Origin: Chamaelirium japonicum
Lineage: Eukaryota > Streptophyta > Magnoliopsida > Liliales > Melanthiaceae
NCBI GenBank assembly: GCA_947650365.1
Contig: OX393549.1
Coordinates: 17,860,896 to 17,924,895, forward strand
Length of the DNA stretch: 64,000 nucleotides
Reading direction: 5' to 3'
Part shown: in pieces, positions 12,388 through 24,278 of the stretch
How positions within the stretch are numbered: the stretch's first letter is position 1
Layout of the letters: each line of letters begins with the position of its first letter
Program-made: the position numbers and the translations under genes
The notes under the pieces: generated by a model
The model's database searches: none
What the model saw: the letters and a program-made list of their open reading frames with translations, nothing else
What the model was told of the DNA's origin: nothing

Positions 12388-13112
12388 GAATGAATTAGAA
12401 TGGATTGTATGAATGAATTAGAATGGATACATTCGTGCGAATGAATTAGAATGGATCATACGAATGAGTAAGAATGGATCATACGAATGAAATAGAATGG
12501 ATTGTACGAATGAATTAGAATGGATCGTACAAATGAATTATTATGGATCGTACGAATGAATTAGAATGGATCATACGAATGAGTAAGAATGGATCGTACA
12601 AATGAAATAGAATGGATTGTACGAATGAATTAGAATGGATCGTACGAATGAATTAGAATGGATCGTGTGAAAGAATTAGAATGCATTGTATGAATAAATT
12701 AGAATGGATCGTATGAATGAATTAGAATGGATCGTGCGAATGAATTCGAATGGATCACATGATCCATTCGAATAGAATGGATCCTATGAATGAATTAGAA
12801 TGGATCGGGCGAATGAATTAGAATGGAATGTAGGAATGAATTAGAATGGATCGTATGAATGAATTGGAATGGATCGTATGAATGAATTAGAATGGATTGT
12901 GTGAATGAATTAGAATAGATTGTACGAATGAATTAGAATGGATCGTACGAATGAATTAGAATGGATCATACGAATAAATTAGAATGGATCATAAGAATGA
13001 GTAAGAATGGATCGTATGAATGAAATAGAATGGATTGTACGAATGAATTAGAATGGATACATTCAAGCGAATGAATTAGAATGGATCGGACGATTGAATT
13101 AGAATGGATCGT
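12358..13112 (-). repeat. Minus-sense block with hairpin
   Basis: Counterpart of 4119-4873: CGTACGGAATG, hairpin 12744, GGGCGAATG, GGAATGTAGG, ends at CGTACG 13110-13115. Confidence 0.9.
12744..12773. repeat. 30-bp hairpin in a minus-sense block
   Basis: Copy-2 counterpart of 4505-4534, identical in arms and spacer. Confidence 0.93.
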
Positions 13113-14726
13113 ACGATTCATTCTAATTCATTCGTACGATCCATTCTAATACATTCGTACGATTCATGCTAATTCATTCGCACGATCCATTCTAATTCAT
13201 TCGTACGATCCATTCTTATTCATTCATACGATCCATTCTAATTCATTCGCACAATCCATTCTAATTCATTCATACAATCCATTCTAATTCATTCGTATGA
13301 TCCATTCTAACTCATTCGGTGGGTCCATTCTAATTCATTCGTACGATCCATTCTAATTCATTCCCACGATCCATTCTAATTTATTCGTACGATCCATTCT
13401 AATTCATTCGTACGATCTATTCTAATTCATTCGCACGAATGTAACCATTCTAATTCATTCATACGATTCATTCTAATTCATTCGTATGAGCTATTCTAAT
13501 TCATTCGTACGATCCATTCTAATTCATTCACACGAATGTATCCATTCTAATTCATTCATACGATCCATTCTAATTCATTCGTACGATCCATTCTAATTCA
13601 CTCATACGATCCATTCTAATACATTCATACGATCCATTCTACTTCATTCGTACGATCCATTCTACTTCATTCGTACGATCCATTCTAATTACTTCGTACG
13701 ATCCATTCTAATTCATTCGTACGATCTATTCTATTTCATTCGTACGATCCATTCTTACTCATTCGTACGATCCATTCTAATTCATTCGTCCGATCCATTC
13801 TACATCATTCGCACGAATGTATCCATTCTAATTCATTCGTTCGATCAATTCTAATTCATTAGGACGATCCATTCAAATTCATTCGTACGATCCATTCTAA
13901 TTCATTCGCACGATCCATTCTAATTCATTCATAGGATCCATTCTAATTCATTCATACGATCTATTCTAATTCTTTCGCACGAATGTATCCATTCTAATTC
14001 ATTCGCACGAATGTATCCATTCTAATTCATTCGTACGATCCATTCTAATTCATTCACACGATCCATTCTAATTCATTAATATGATCCATTCTAATTCATT
14101 CGTATGATCCATTCTAATTCATATGCACAAAGGTATCCATTCTAATTCATATGCACAAAGGTATCCATTCTAATCCATTCGTAGGATCCATTCTAATCCA
14201 TTCGTACGATCCATTCTAATTCATTCGTACGATGCATTCTAATTCATTCGCTCGAATGTATCCATTCTAATCCATTCGTACGATCCATTCTAATTCATTC
14301 GCATGAATGTAACCATTCTAATTCATTCATTTGATCTATTCTAATTCATTCGTATGATCCATTCTAATTCATTCGTCCGATCCATTCTAATTCATTCGCA
14401 CGAATGTATCCATTCTAATTCATTCGTACGATCCATTCTAATTCATTCGTAAGATCCATTCTAATTCATTCGTACGATCCATTCTAATTCATTCGTACGA
14501 TCCATTCTAATTCATTCGCACGAATGTATCCATTCTAGTTCATTCGTACGATCCATTCTAATTCATTCGTACGATCCATTCTAATTCATTCGCACGAACC
14601 ATTCTAATTCATTCGTACGATCAATTCTAATTCATTCGTGCAATCTATTCTATTTCATTCATACGATCCATTCTTACTCATTCGTACGATCCATTCTAAT
14701 TCATTCACACGAATGTATCCATTCGT
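13113..14726 (+). repeat. Plus-sense block, modules D, E, B, C
   Basis: Counterpart of 4874-6352. It keeps the CTTATTCATTCATACG monomer near 13210 that copy 1 lacks, which explains the 23-bp shift in the mirror coordinates of copy 1. Confidence 0.9.
14120..14164 (+). repeat. Doubled AAAGGTAT 28-bp monomer
   Basis: TATGCACAAAGGTAT occurs at 14120 and again 28 bp later. The other 8-kb copies have it once (5858; about 51729), so this is a one-monomer duplication private to copy 2. Confidence 0.9.
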
Positions 14727-14933
14727 ACGAATGAATTAGAATAGATTGTACGAATGAATTAGAATGGATCGTACGAAGGAATTAGAATGGATCGTACGAA
14801 TGAATTAGAATGGATCGTACGAAGGAATTAGAATGGATCGTACGAATGAATTAGAATGGATCGTACGATTGAATTAGAATGGATCATACGAATGAGTAAG
14901 AATGGATCATATGAATGAATTAGATTGGATCGT
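14727..14933 (-). repeat. Minus-sense block
   Basis: CGAAGGAATTAG twice, then GAGTAAG, then the CGTACG switch 14931-14936 into the hairpin. Confidence 0.88.
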
Positions 14934-14937
14934 ACGA

Positions 14938-14984
14938 TCCATTCTAATTCATTAGCATGGATCGTGCTAATGAATTAGAATGGA
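14938..14984. repeat. Hairpin: 20-bp perfect arms, 7-nt loop
   Basis: Copy-2 counterpart of the 6541 hairpin, with the same TGGATCG loop at 14958-14964 and intact arms. Confidence 0.93.
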
Positions 14985-15638
14985 ATATACGAATGAATTA
15001 GAATGGATCGTAGAATGGATCGTACGAATGAATTAGAATGGATCGTACGAATGAATTAGAATAGATCATAGGAATGAATTAGAATCGATCGTGCAAATGA
15101 ATTAGAATGGATACATTCGTGTGAATGAATTAGAATGGATCGTGCGAATGAATTAGAATGGATCATACGAATGAATTAGAATGGATATATTTGAACAAAT
15201 AAATTAGAATGGATCATACGAATGAATTAGAATGGATCGTACGAATGAATTAGAATGGATAGTGCGAATGAATTAGAATCGATCGTACGAATGAATTAGA
15301 ATAGATCGTACGAATGAATTAGAATGGATCATACGAATGAGTAAAAATGGATCGTACGAATGAATTAGAATGGATCGTACGAATGAATTATAATGGGTCG
15401 TACGAATAAATTAGAATGGATACATTCGTCCGAATGAATTAGAATGGATCATACAAATGAGTAAGAATGGATCGTACGAATGAAATAGAATACATTGTAC
15501 GAATGAATTACAATGGATCCTACGAATGAATTAGAATGGATCGTGTGAAAGAATTAGAATGGATTGCATGAATGAATTAGAATGGATCGTATGAATGAAT
15601 TAGAATGGATCGTGCGAATGAATTCGAATGGATCGTAC
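14965..15638 (-). repeat. Minus-sense block, modules G and A
   Basis: TATTTGAACAAATAAATT near 15186, then module A with some private changes (TACATTGT, GATTGCATG). It ends at CGTACGGATTC. Confidence 0.88.
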
Positions 15639-16190
15639 GGATTCATTCTAATTCATTCATACAATCCATTCCAATTCTTTCACACGATCCATTCTAATTC
15701 ATTCGTACGTTCCATTCTAATTCATTAGCACGATCCATGCTAATTCATTCGTTCGATCAATTCTAATTCATTAGCACGATCCATTCTAATTCATTCGTAC
15801 GATCCATTCTAATTCATTCGCACGATCCATTCTAATTCATTGATAGGATCCATTCTAATTCATTCATACGATCTATTCTAATTCTTTCGCATGAATGTAT
15901 CCATTCTAATTCATTCGCACGAATGTATCCATTCTAATTCATTCGTACGATCCATTTTAATTCATTCATACGATCCATTCTAATTCATTCGTACGATCCA
16001 TTCTAATTCATTCATACGATCTATTCTAATTCATTCATACAATCTATTCTAATTCTTTCACACGATCCATTCTAATTCATTCGTACGATCCATTCTAATT
16101 CATTCGCACAATCCATTCTATTTCATTCGTACGATCCATTCTTACTCATTCGTATGATCCATTCTAATTTATTCGCACGAATGTATCCAT
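15639..16190 (+). repeat. Plus-sense block, module B
   Basis: CGTACGTTCC, TTAGCACGATCCATGC, TTCGTTCGATC, GATAGGATCC, CTTTCGCATGAATG, then the same run as 1-261. Confidence 0.9.
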
Positions 16191-16360
16191 AATGGATCAT
16201 ACGAATGAGTAAGAATAGATCGTACGAATGAAATAGAATGGATTGTGCGAATGAATTAGAATGGACCGTACGAATGAATTAGACGTACGAATGAATTAGA
16301 ATGGATACATTCGTGTGAATAAATTAGAATGGATCATACGAATGAGTAAGAATGGATCGT
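16191..16360 (-). repeat. Short minus-sense block
   Basis: Holds the shortened monomer TTAGACGTACG. It switches at GATCGTCATTC without an evident palindrome. Confidence 0.88.
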
Positions 16361-16800
16361 CATTCTAATTCATTCGTATGATCCATTCTAATTCATTTGT
16401 ATCCATTCTATTTCATTCGCACGATCCATTCTAATTCATTCGCGCAATCTATTCTAATTCATTCGTACGATCCATTCTAATTTATTCGCACGAATGTATC
16501 CATTCTAATTCGTTCGTACGATCCATTCTACTTCATTCGTACTATCCTTTCTAATTCACTCATACGATCTATTCTAATTAATTCATACGATCCATTCTAA
16601 TTCATTTGCACGAATATATCCATTCTAATTCATTCGTACGATCCATTCTAATTCCTTCGTACGATCCATTCTAATTCCTTCGTACGTTCCATTCTAATTC
16701 CTTCGTACGATCCATTCAATTTCATTCGTATGATTCATTTTAATTCCTTCGTACGATCCATTCTAATTCCTTCGTATCCATTCTAGTTCACTCATACGAT
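16191..16800. repeat. CATAATGG / AGACGTACG / GTCATTC segment
   Basis: Holds the truncated monomer AGACGTACG (16281), the GATCGTCATTC switch (16360), TTTGTATCC, GCGCAATC and CGTACTATCC in this order. The same order recurs from 20370 (4089 bp away) and from 53938 (37657 bp away). Confidence 0.82.
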
Positions 16801-16837
16801 CCATTCTAATTCATTCGTACGATCCATTCTAATTCAG
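16361..16837 (+). repeat. Plus-sense block
   Basis: TTTGTATCC, GCGCAATC, CGTACTATCC, E tags, then a run of CCTTCGTACG. It ends at AATTCAGGATCG. Confidence 0.88.
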
Positions 16838-19486
16838 GATCGTACGAATGAATTAGAATGGATACATTCGTGCGAATGAATTAGAATTGATCGTACGAAT
16901 GAATTAGAATGGATCGTGCGAATGAATTAGAATGGATCGTACGAATGAATTAGAATGGATCGTACGAATGAACTAGAATGGATACATTCGTGCGAATGAA
17001 TTAGAATGGATCGTACGAATGAATTAGAATGGATCGTACGAATGAATTAGAATGGATCGTACGAATGAATTAGAATGGATCGTACGAATGAATTAGAATG
17101 GATCGTACGAATGGATTAGAATGGATCGTGCAAATGAATTAGAATGGATCGTACGAATGAATTAGAATGGATCATGTGAAAGAATTAGAATGGATCGTAC
17201 GAATGAATTAGAATGGATCGTGCGAATGAATTAGAATGGATCGTACGAATGAATTAGAATGGATACATTTGTGCGAATGAATTAGAATGGATCGTACGAA
17301 TGAATTAGAATGGATCGTATGAATGAATTAGAATGGAGCGTACGAATGAATTAGAATGGATCGTGTGAATGAATTAGAATGGATCGTACGAATGAATTAG
17401 AATGGATCGTACGAATGAACTAGAATGGATACATTCGTGCGAATGAATTAGAATAGATCGTACGAATGAATTAGATTGGATCGTATGAATGAATTAGAAT
17501 GGATCTTACGAATGAATTAGAATGGATCGTACGAATGAATTAGAATGGATCGTACGAATGAATTAGAATGGATACATTCGTGCGAATGAATTAGAATGGA
17601 TCGGACGAATGAATTAGAATGGATCGTACGAATGAATTAGAATGGATCATACGAATGAATTAGAATGGATCGTACGAATAAATTAGAATGGATATATTCG
17701 TCCGAATGAATTAGAATGGATCATACGAATGAGTAAGAATGGATCGTACGAATAAAATAGAATAGATTGTACGAATGAATTAGAATGGATTCGTACGAAT
17801 GAATTAGAATGGATACATTCGTGCGAATGAATTAGAATGGATCGTACCAATGAGTAAGAATGAATCGTACGAATGAAATAGAATGGATTGTGCGAATGAA
17901 TTAGAATGGATCGTACAAATGAATTAGAATGGATCGTGTGAAAGAATTAGAATGGATTGTATGAATGAATTAGAATAGATCGTATGAATGAATTAGAATG
18001 GATCGTACGAATGAATTAGAATGGATCATACGAATAAATTAGAATGGATCGTACGAATTAATTAGAATGGATACATTCGTGCGAATGAATTAGAATGGAT
18101 ACATTCGTGCGAAAGAATTAGAATAGATCGTATGAATGAATTAGAATGGATCCTATGAATGAATTAGAATGGATCGTGCGAATGAATTAGAATGGATCGT
18201 ACGAATGAATTAATATAGATCGTACGAATGAATTAGAATGGATCGTACGAAGGAATTAGAATGGATCGTACGAATGAATTAGAATGGATATATTCGTGCA
18301 AATGAATTAGAATGGATCGTATGAATGTATTAGAATGGATCGTATGATTGAATTAAAATGGATCGTACGAATGAATTAGAATGGATTGTATGAATGAATT
18401 AGAATGGATCGTACGAATGAATTAGAATGGATCATACGAATTAATTAGAATGGATCATACGAATGAATTAGAATGGATCGTACGAATGAATTAGAATGGA
18501 TCGTACGAATGAATTAGAATGGATACATTCGTGCGAATGAATTAGAATGGATTGTGCGAATGAATAAGAACAGATCGTGTGAATGAATTAGAATGGATTG
18601 TACGAATGAATTAGAATGGATCGTGCGAATGAATTAGAATGGATCGTACGAATGAATTAGAATGGATACATTTGTGCATATGAATTAGAATGGATCGTAC
18701 GAATGAATTAGAATGGATCGTATGAATGAATTAGAATGGATCGTACGAATGAATTAGAATGGATCGTGCGAATGAATTAGAATGGATCGTATGAATGAAT
18801 TAGAATGGATCGTGTGAAAGAATTAGAATGGATCGTACGAATGAATTAGAATGGATCGTGCGAATGAATTAGAATGGATCGTACGAATGAATTAGAATGG
18901 ATACATTTGTGCGAATGAATTAGAATGGATCGTACGAATGAATTAGAATGGATCGTATGAATGAATTAGAATGGATCGTACGAATGAATTAGAATGGATC
19001 GTGCGAATGAATTAGAATGGATCGTACGAATGAATTAGAATGGATCGTACGAATGAACTAGAATGGATACATTCGTGCGAATGAATTAGAATGGATCGTA
19101 CGAATGAATTAGAATGGATAGTACGAATGAATTAGAATGGATCTTACGAATGAATTAGAATGGATCGTACGAATGAATTAGAATGGATCATACGAATGAA
19201 TTAGAATGGATACATTCGTGCGAATGAATTAGAATGGATCGGACGAATGAATTAGAATGGATCGTACGAATGAATTAGAATGGATCGTACGAATGAATTA
19301 GAATGGATCGTACGAATAAATTAGATTGGATATATTCATCCGAATGAATTAGAATGGATCATACGAATGAGTAAGAATGGATCGTACGAATGAAATAGAA
19401 TAGATTGTACGAATAAATTAGAATGGATCCAACGAATGAATTAGAATGGATCGTGTGAAAGAATTAGAATGGGTTGTTTGAATGGA
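16838..19486 (-). repeat. Longest minus-sense block (2.65 kb)
   Basis: Regular GATCGTACG monomers with a GAACTAG mark near 16970, 17417 and 19055, module A near 17590-17950, a partial B (GATCCTATG) and module E near 18290. The last ~560 bp form the left arm of the giant palindrome. It ends at GGATCC 19484-19489. Confidence 0.9.
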
Positions 19487-20085
19487 TCCATTCTAATTCA
19501 TTCATACGATCCATTCTAATTCATTCAAACAACCCATTCTAATTCTTTCACACGATCAATTCTAATTCATTTGTTGGATCCATTCTAATTTATTCGTACA
19601 ATCTATTCTATTTCATTCGTACGATCCATTCTTACTCATTCGTATGATCCATTCTAATTCATTCGGATGAATATATCCAATCTAATTTATTCGTACGATC
19701 CATTCTAATTCATTCGTACGATCCATTCTAATTCATTCGTACGATCCATTCTAATTCATTCGTCCGATCCATTCTAATTCATTCGCACGAATGTATCCAT
19801 TCTAATTCATTCGTATGATCCATTCTAATTCATTCGTACGATCCATTCTAATTCATTCGTAAGATCCATTCTAATTCATTCGTACTATCCATTCTAATTT
19901 ATTCGTACGATCCATTCTAATTCATTCGCACGAATGTATCCATTCTAGTTCATTCGTACGATCCATTCTAATTCATTCGTACGATCCATTCTAATTCATT
20001 CGCACGATCCATTCTAATTCATTCGTACGATCCATTCTAATTCATTCATACGATCCATTCTAATTCATTCGTACGATCTATTCTA
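18921..20085. repeat. Giant near-perfect palindrome, ~560-bp arms
   Basis: The left arm (about 18921-19480) and right arm (19526-20085) are reverse complements around a 45-bp spacer, axis 19503. Rare variants are mirrored at a constant coordinate sum of 39006: GGGTTGTTTG 19471 with CAAACAACCC 19526, GGATCCAACG 19425 with TGTTGGATCC 19572, GATTGGATATATTCATCCG 19324-19342 with its complement at 19664-19682, and GAACTAG 19055 with CTAGTTC 19945. Private variants such as ATAGTACG/CGTACTAT and CTTACG/CGTAAG are mirrored too. Only a few mismatches and no net indel were seen between these landmarks. Confidence 0.9.
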
Positions 20086-20105
20086 ATTCATTCTATTTCA
20101 TTCGT
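19487..20105 (+). repeat. Plus-sense block, palindrome right arm
   Basis: Monomer order is the mirror of 18.92-19.48 kb. It ends CTATTTCATTCG and flips into its own complement at CGTACG 20103-20108. Confidence 0.9.
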
Positions 20106-20448
20106 ACGAATGAAATAGAATGGATTGTGCGAATGAATTAGAATGGATCGTACGAATGAATTAGAATGGATCGTGTGAAAGAATTAGAATGGATTGTATG
20201 AATGAATTAGAATAGATCGTATGAATAAATTAGAATGGATCGTACGAATGAATTAAAATGGATCGTACGAATGAATTAAAATGGATCGTACGAATGAATT
20301 AAAATGGATCGTACGAATGAATTAGAATGGATCATACGAATGAGTAAGAATGGACCGTACGAATGAATTAGACGTACGAATGAATTAGAATGGATACATT
20401 CGTGCGAATAAATTAGAATGGATCATACGAATGAGTAAGAATGGATCG
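20106..20448 (-). repeat. Minus-sense block
   Basis: GTGTGAAAG, three AATTAAAATGG monomers in a row, AGACGTACG, then GATCGTCATTC. Confidence 0.88.
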
Positions 20449-20950
20449 TCATTCTAACTCATTCGTATGATCCATTCTAATTCATTTGTATCCATTCTAT
20501 TTCATTCGCACGATCCATTCTAATTCATTCGCGCAATCTATTCTAAGTCATTCGTACGATCCATTCTAATTCATTCGTACGATCCATTCTAATTCATTCA
20601 TACAATCCATTCTAATTTATTCGCACAATCTATTCTAATTCATTCATACGATCCATTCTAATTCATTCGCACGAATGTATCCATTCTAATTCATTCATAC
20701 GATCCATTCTACTTCATTCGTACTATCCGTTCTAATTCACTCATACGATCCATTCTAATTCATTCATACGATCCATTCTAATTCATTTGCATGAATATAT
20801 CCATTCTAATTCCTTCGTACGATCCATTCTAATTCCTTCATACGATCCATTCTATTTCCTTCGTACGATCCTTTCTATTTCATTCGTATGATCCATTCTA
20901 ATTCCTTCGTACGATCCATTCTAATTCCTTCGTATCCATTCTAATTCACT
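20330..20950. repeat. 4.1-kb-spaced copy of the AGACGTACG segment
   Basis: Repeats 16281 onward at offset 4089: AGACGTACG 20370, GATCGTCATTC 20449, TTTGTATCC, GCGCAATC, CGTACTATCCG. The long minus block and giant palindrome lie between the two copies, and no equivalent of that 4.1 kb is seen in the third 8-kb copy. Confidence 0.8.
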
Positions 20951-21673
20951 TATACGATCCATTCTAATTCATTCGTACGATCCATTCTAATTCATTCATA
21001 CGATCCATTCTAATCCATTCTAATTCATTCATTTGATCCATTCTAATTCATTCGTACGATCCATTCTAATTCATTCGTCCGATCCATTCTAATTCATTCG
21101 CACGAATGTATCCATTCTAATTCATTCGTACGATCCATTCTAATTCATTCGTACGATCCATTCTAATTCATTCGTAAGATCCATTCTAATTCTTTCGTAC
21201 GATCCATTCTAATTCATTCGTACGATCTATTCTAATTCATTCGCACGAATGTATCCATTCTAGTTCATTCGTATGATCCATTCTAGTTCATTCGTACGAT
21301 CCATTCTAATTCATTCGTACGATCCATTCTAATTCATTTGTATGATCCATTCTAATTAACTTGTATGATCTATTCTAATTCATTCGTATGATCAATTCTA
21401 ATTCATTCATACAATCCATTCTAATTCATTCGCACGAATGTATCCATTCTAAATAATTCATACGATCCATTCTAATTCATTCGTATGATGCATTCTTATT
21501 CATTCGCACGATCCAGTCTAATGGATTCGCACGATCCATTCTAATTCATTCGCACGAATGTATCTATTCTAATTCATTCGTACGATCCATTCTAATTCAT
21601 TAATATGATCCATTCTAATTCATTCGTACGATCCATTCTAATTCATTAATATGATCCATTCTAATTCATTCGT
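20449..21673 (+). repeat. Plus-sense block
   Basis: CCTTCGTACG run near 20810-20940, CATTTGATCC (21031), CGTCCGATCC, TTAACTTGTATG, ATTAATATGATCC. It flips at CATTCGTACGAATG (21667). Confidence 0.88.
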
Positions 21674-23121
21674 ACGAATGAATTAGAATGGATCGTACGA
21701 ATGAACTAGAATGGATACATTCGTGCGAATGAATTAGAATGGATCATACGAATGAATTAGAACGGGTCGTACGAATAAATTAGAATGGATCGTACGAATG
21801 GATTAGAATGGATCATACGAATGAATTAGAATGGATCGTGCGAATGAATTAGAATGGATCGAACGAATGAATTAGAATGGATATATTCGAGCGAATGAAT
21901 TAGAATAGATCGTAGAAATGAATTAGAATGGATCATACGAATGAATTAGAATGGATCGTACGAACGAATTAGAATGGATCGTACGAACGAATTAGAATGG
22001 ATCATATGAACAAATTAGAATGGATCGTACGAATGAATTAGAATGGATACATTCGAGCGAATGAATTAGAATGGATCGTACGAATGAATTAGAATAGATC
22101 ATAGGAATGAATTAGAATGGATCGTGCGAATGAATTAGAATGGATCTTGCAAATGAATTAGAATGGATACATTCGTGCGAATGAATTAGAATGGATCGTG
22201 CGAATGAATTAGAATGGATCGTACGAATGAACTAGAATGGATATATTTGAACGAATAAATTAGAATGGATCATACGAATGAATTAGAATGGATCGTACGA
22301 ATGAATTAGAATGGATAGTGCGAATGAATTAGAATCGATCGTAAGAATGAATTAGAATGGATCTTACGAATGAATTAGATCGTACGAATGAATTAGAATG
22401 GATCGTACGAATGAATTAAAATGGATACATTCGAGCGAATGAATTAGAATAGATCGTAGGAATGAATTAGAATGGATCGTACGAATGAATTAGAATGGAT
22501 ACATTTGTGAGAATGAATTAGAATGGATCGTACGAATGAATTAGAATGCATCGTACGAAAGAATTAGAATGGATATATTCGTGCGAATGAATTAGAATGG
22601 ATCGTACGAATGAATTAGACTGGATCGTACGAATGAATTTGAATGGATATATTTGTGCGAATGAATCTAAATGGATTGTATGCATGAATTACAATGGATC
22701 GTACGAATGAATTAGAATGGATCGTACGAATGAATTAGAATTGCTCATACGAATGAATTAGAATGAATCGTATGAATGAATTAGAATGGTTACATTCGTG
22801 CGAATGAATTAGAATAGATCGTACGAATGAATTAGAATGGATCGTGCGAATAAATTTGAATGGATCATGGGAATGAATTAGAATGGATCGTACGAATGAA
22901 TTAGAATGGATCCACCGAATGAGTTAGAATGGATCATACGAATGAATTAGAATGGATTGTACGAATGAATTAGAATGGATTGTGCGAATGAATTAGAATG
23001 GATCGTATGAATGAATAAGAATGGATCGTACGAATGAATTAGAATGGATCGTGCGAATGAATTAGCATGAATCGTACGAATGTATTAGAATGGATCGTAC
23101 GAATGAATTAGAATGAATCGT
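21674..23121 (-). repeat. Minus-sense block, modules G and D
   Basis: CATTCGAGCG several times, TATTTGAACG near 22246, then module D in minus sense (GCTCATACG 22742, GGTTACATTCGTGCG, CCACCGAATGAG 22912). It ends at CGTACG 23119-23124. Confidence 0.9.
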
Positions 23122-23876
23122 ACGATCCATTCTAATTCAATCATCCAATCCATTCTAATTCATTCGCATGAATGTATCCATTCTAATGTATTCATACAAT
23201 CCATTCTATTTCATTCATACGATCCATTCTTACTCATTCGTATGATTCATTCTAATTCATTCGTATGATCTATTCTAATTCATTCGTACGATCCATTCTA
23301 ATTCATTCGTACGATCCATTCTAATTCATTCGCACGATTTATTCTAATTCATTCATACGATCCATTCTAATTCATTCATATGATCCATTCTAATTCATTC
23401 CTACAATCCATTCTAATTCATTCGCCCGATCCATTCTAATTCATTCATACGATCCATTCTATTCGAATGGATCATGCGATCCATTCGAATTCATTCGCAC
23501 GATCCATTCTAATTCATTCATACGATCCATTCTAATTCATTCATACAATGCATTCTAATTCTTTCACACGATCCATTCTAATTCATTCGTATGATCCGTT
23601 CTAATTCATTCGTACAATCCATTCTATTTCATTTGTACGATCCATTCTTACTCATTTGTATGATCCATTCTAATTCATTCGTACGATCCATTCTAATTTA
23701 TTTGTACGATCCATTCTAATTCATTCGTACAATCCATTCTATTTCATTCGTAAGATCCATTCTTACTCATTCGTATGATCCATTCTAATTCATTCGCATG
23801 AATGTATCCATTCTAATTCATTCATACAATCCATTCTAATTCATTCCGTATGATCCATTCTAATTCATTCGTACGA
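23122..23876 (+). repeat. Plus-sense block with hairpin
   Basis: Mirror of 12358-13112, ending CCGTATGATCC then the GATC switch. Confidence 0.9.
23461..23490. repeat. 30-bp hairpin in a plus-sense block
   Basis: Thirteen-base arms around ATGC. With its flanks (CTATTCG before, GAATTCATTCGCAC after) it is the reverse complement of the 4505 and 12744 hairpins and their flanks, and so marks the inverted segment. Confidence 0.93.
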
Positions 23877-24278
23877 TCGTACGAATGAATTAGAATGGAT
23901 CATACGAATGAATTAGAATAGATTGTGCGAATGAATTAGAATGGATCGTACGAATGAATTAGAATGGATCATACGAATGAATTAGAATGGATCATACGAA
24001 TGAGTAAGAATGGATCGTACGAATGAATTAGAATGGATCGTACGAATAAATTAGAATGGATATATTCGTCCGAATGAATTAGAATGGATCATACGAATGA
24101 GTAAGAAAGGATCGTACGAATGAAATAGAATAGATTGTATGAATGAATTAGAATGGATCCTACGAATGAATTAGAATGGATCGTGTGAAAGAATTAGAAT
24201 GGATTGTATGAATGAATTAGAATGGATCGTATGAATGAATTAGAATGGATCGTGCGAATGAATTCGAATGGATCGTTC
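23877..24278 (-). repeat. Minus-sense block, module A
   Basis: GTGCG, GAGTAAG, ATTCGTCCG, AGATTGT, GATCCTACG, GTGTGAAAG, ATTCGAATGG. It ends at TTCGAA 24276-24281 beside GAATTC. Confidence 0.9.

Larger units (their letters stand above)
8194..16190. repeat. ~8.0-kb higher-order unit, copy 2
   Basis: This is a tandem copy of 1-8193 with the same succession of plus and minus blocks and the same hairpins. It is shorter at its end: the plus block after 15638 runs straight into sequence resembling positions 1-261, whereas copy 1 has an extra inverted stretch at 8014-8106. It differs from copy 1 by scattered substitutions and single-monomer indels, and by a doubled AAAGGTAT monomer at 14120-14164. 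Confidence 0.85.

Noticed and set aside
18921-20085. Assembly fold-back artefact
   Set aside because: Kept as a caution rather than a call. The 45-bp spacer, the few arm mismatches and the different continuations beyond both arms argue against a simple artefact, but only spanning reads can exclude it.
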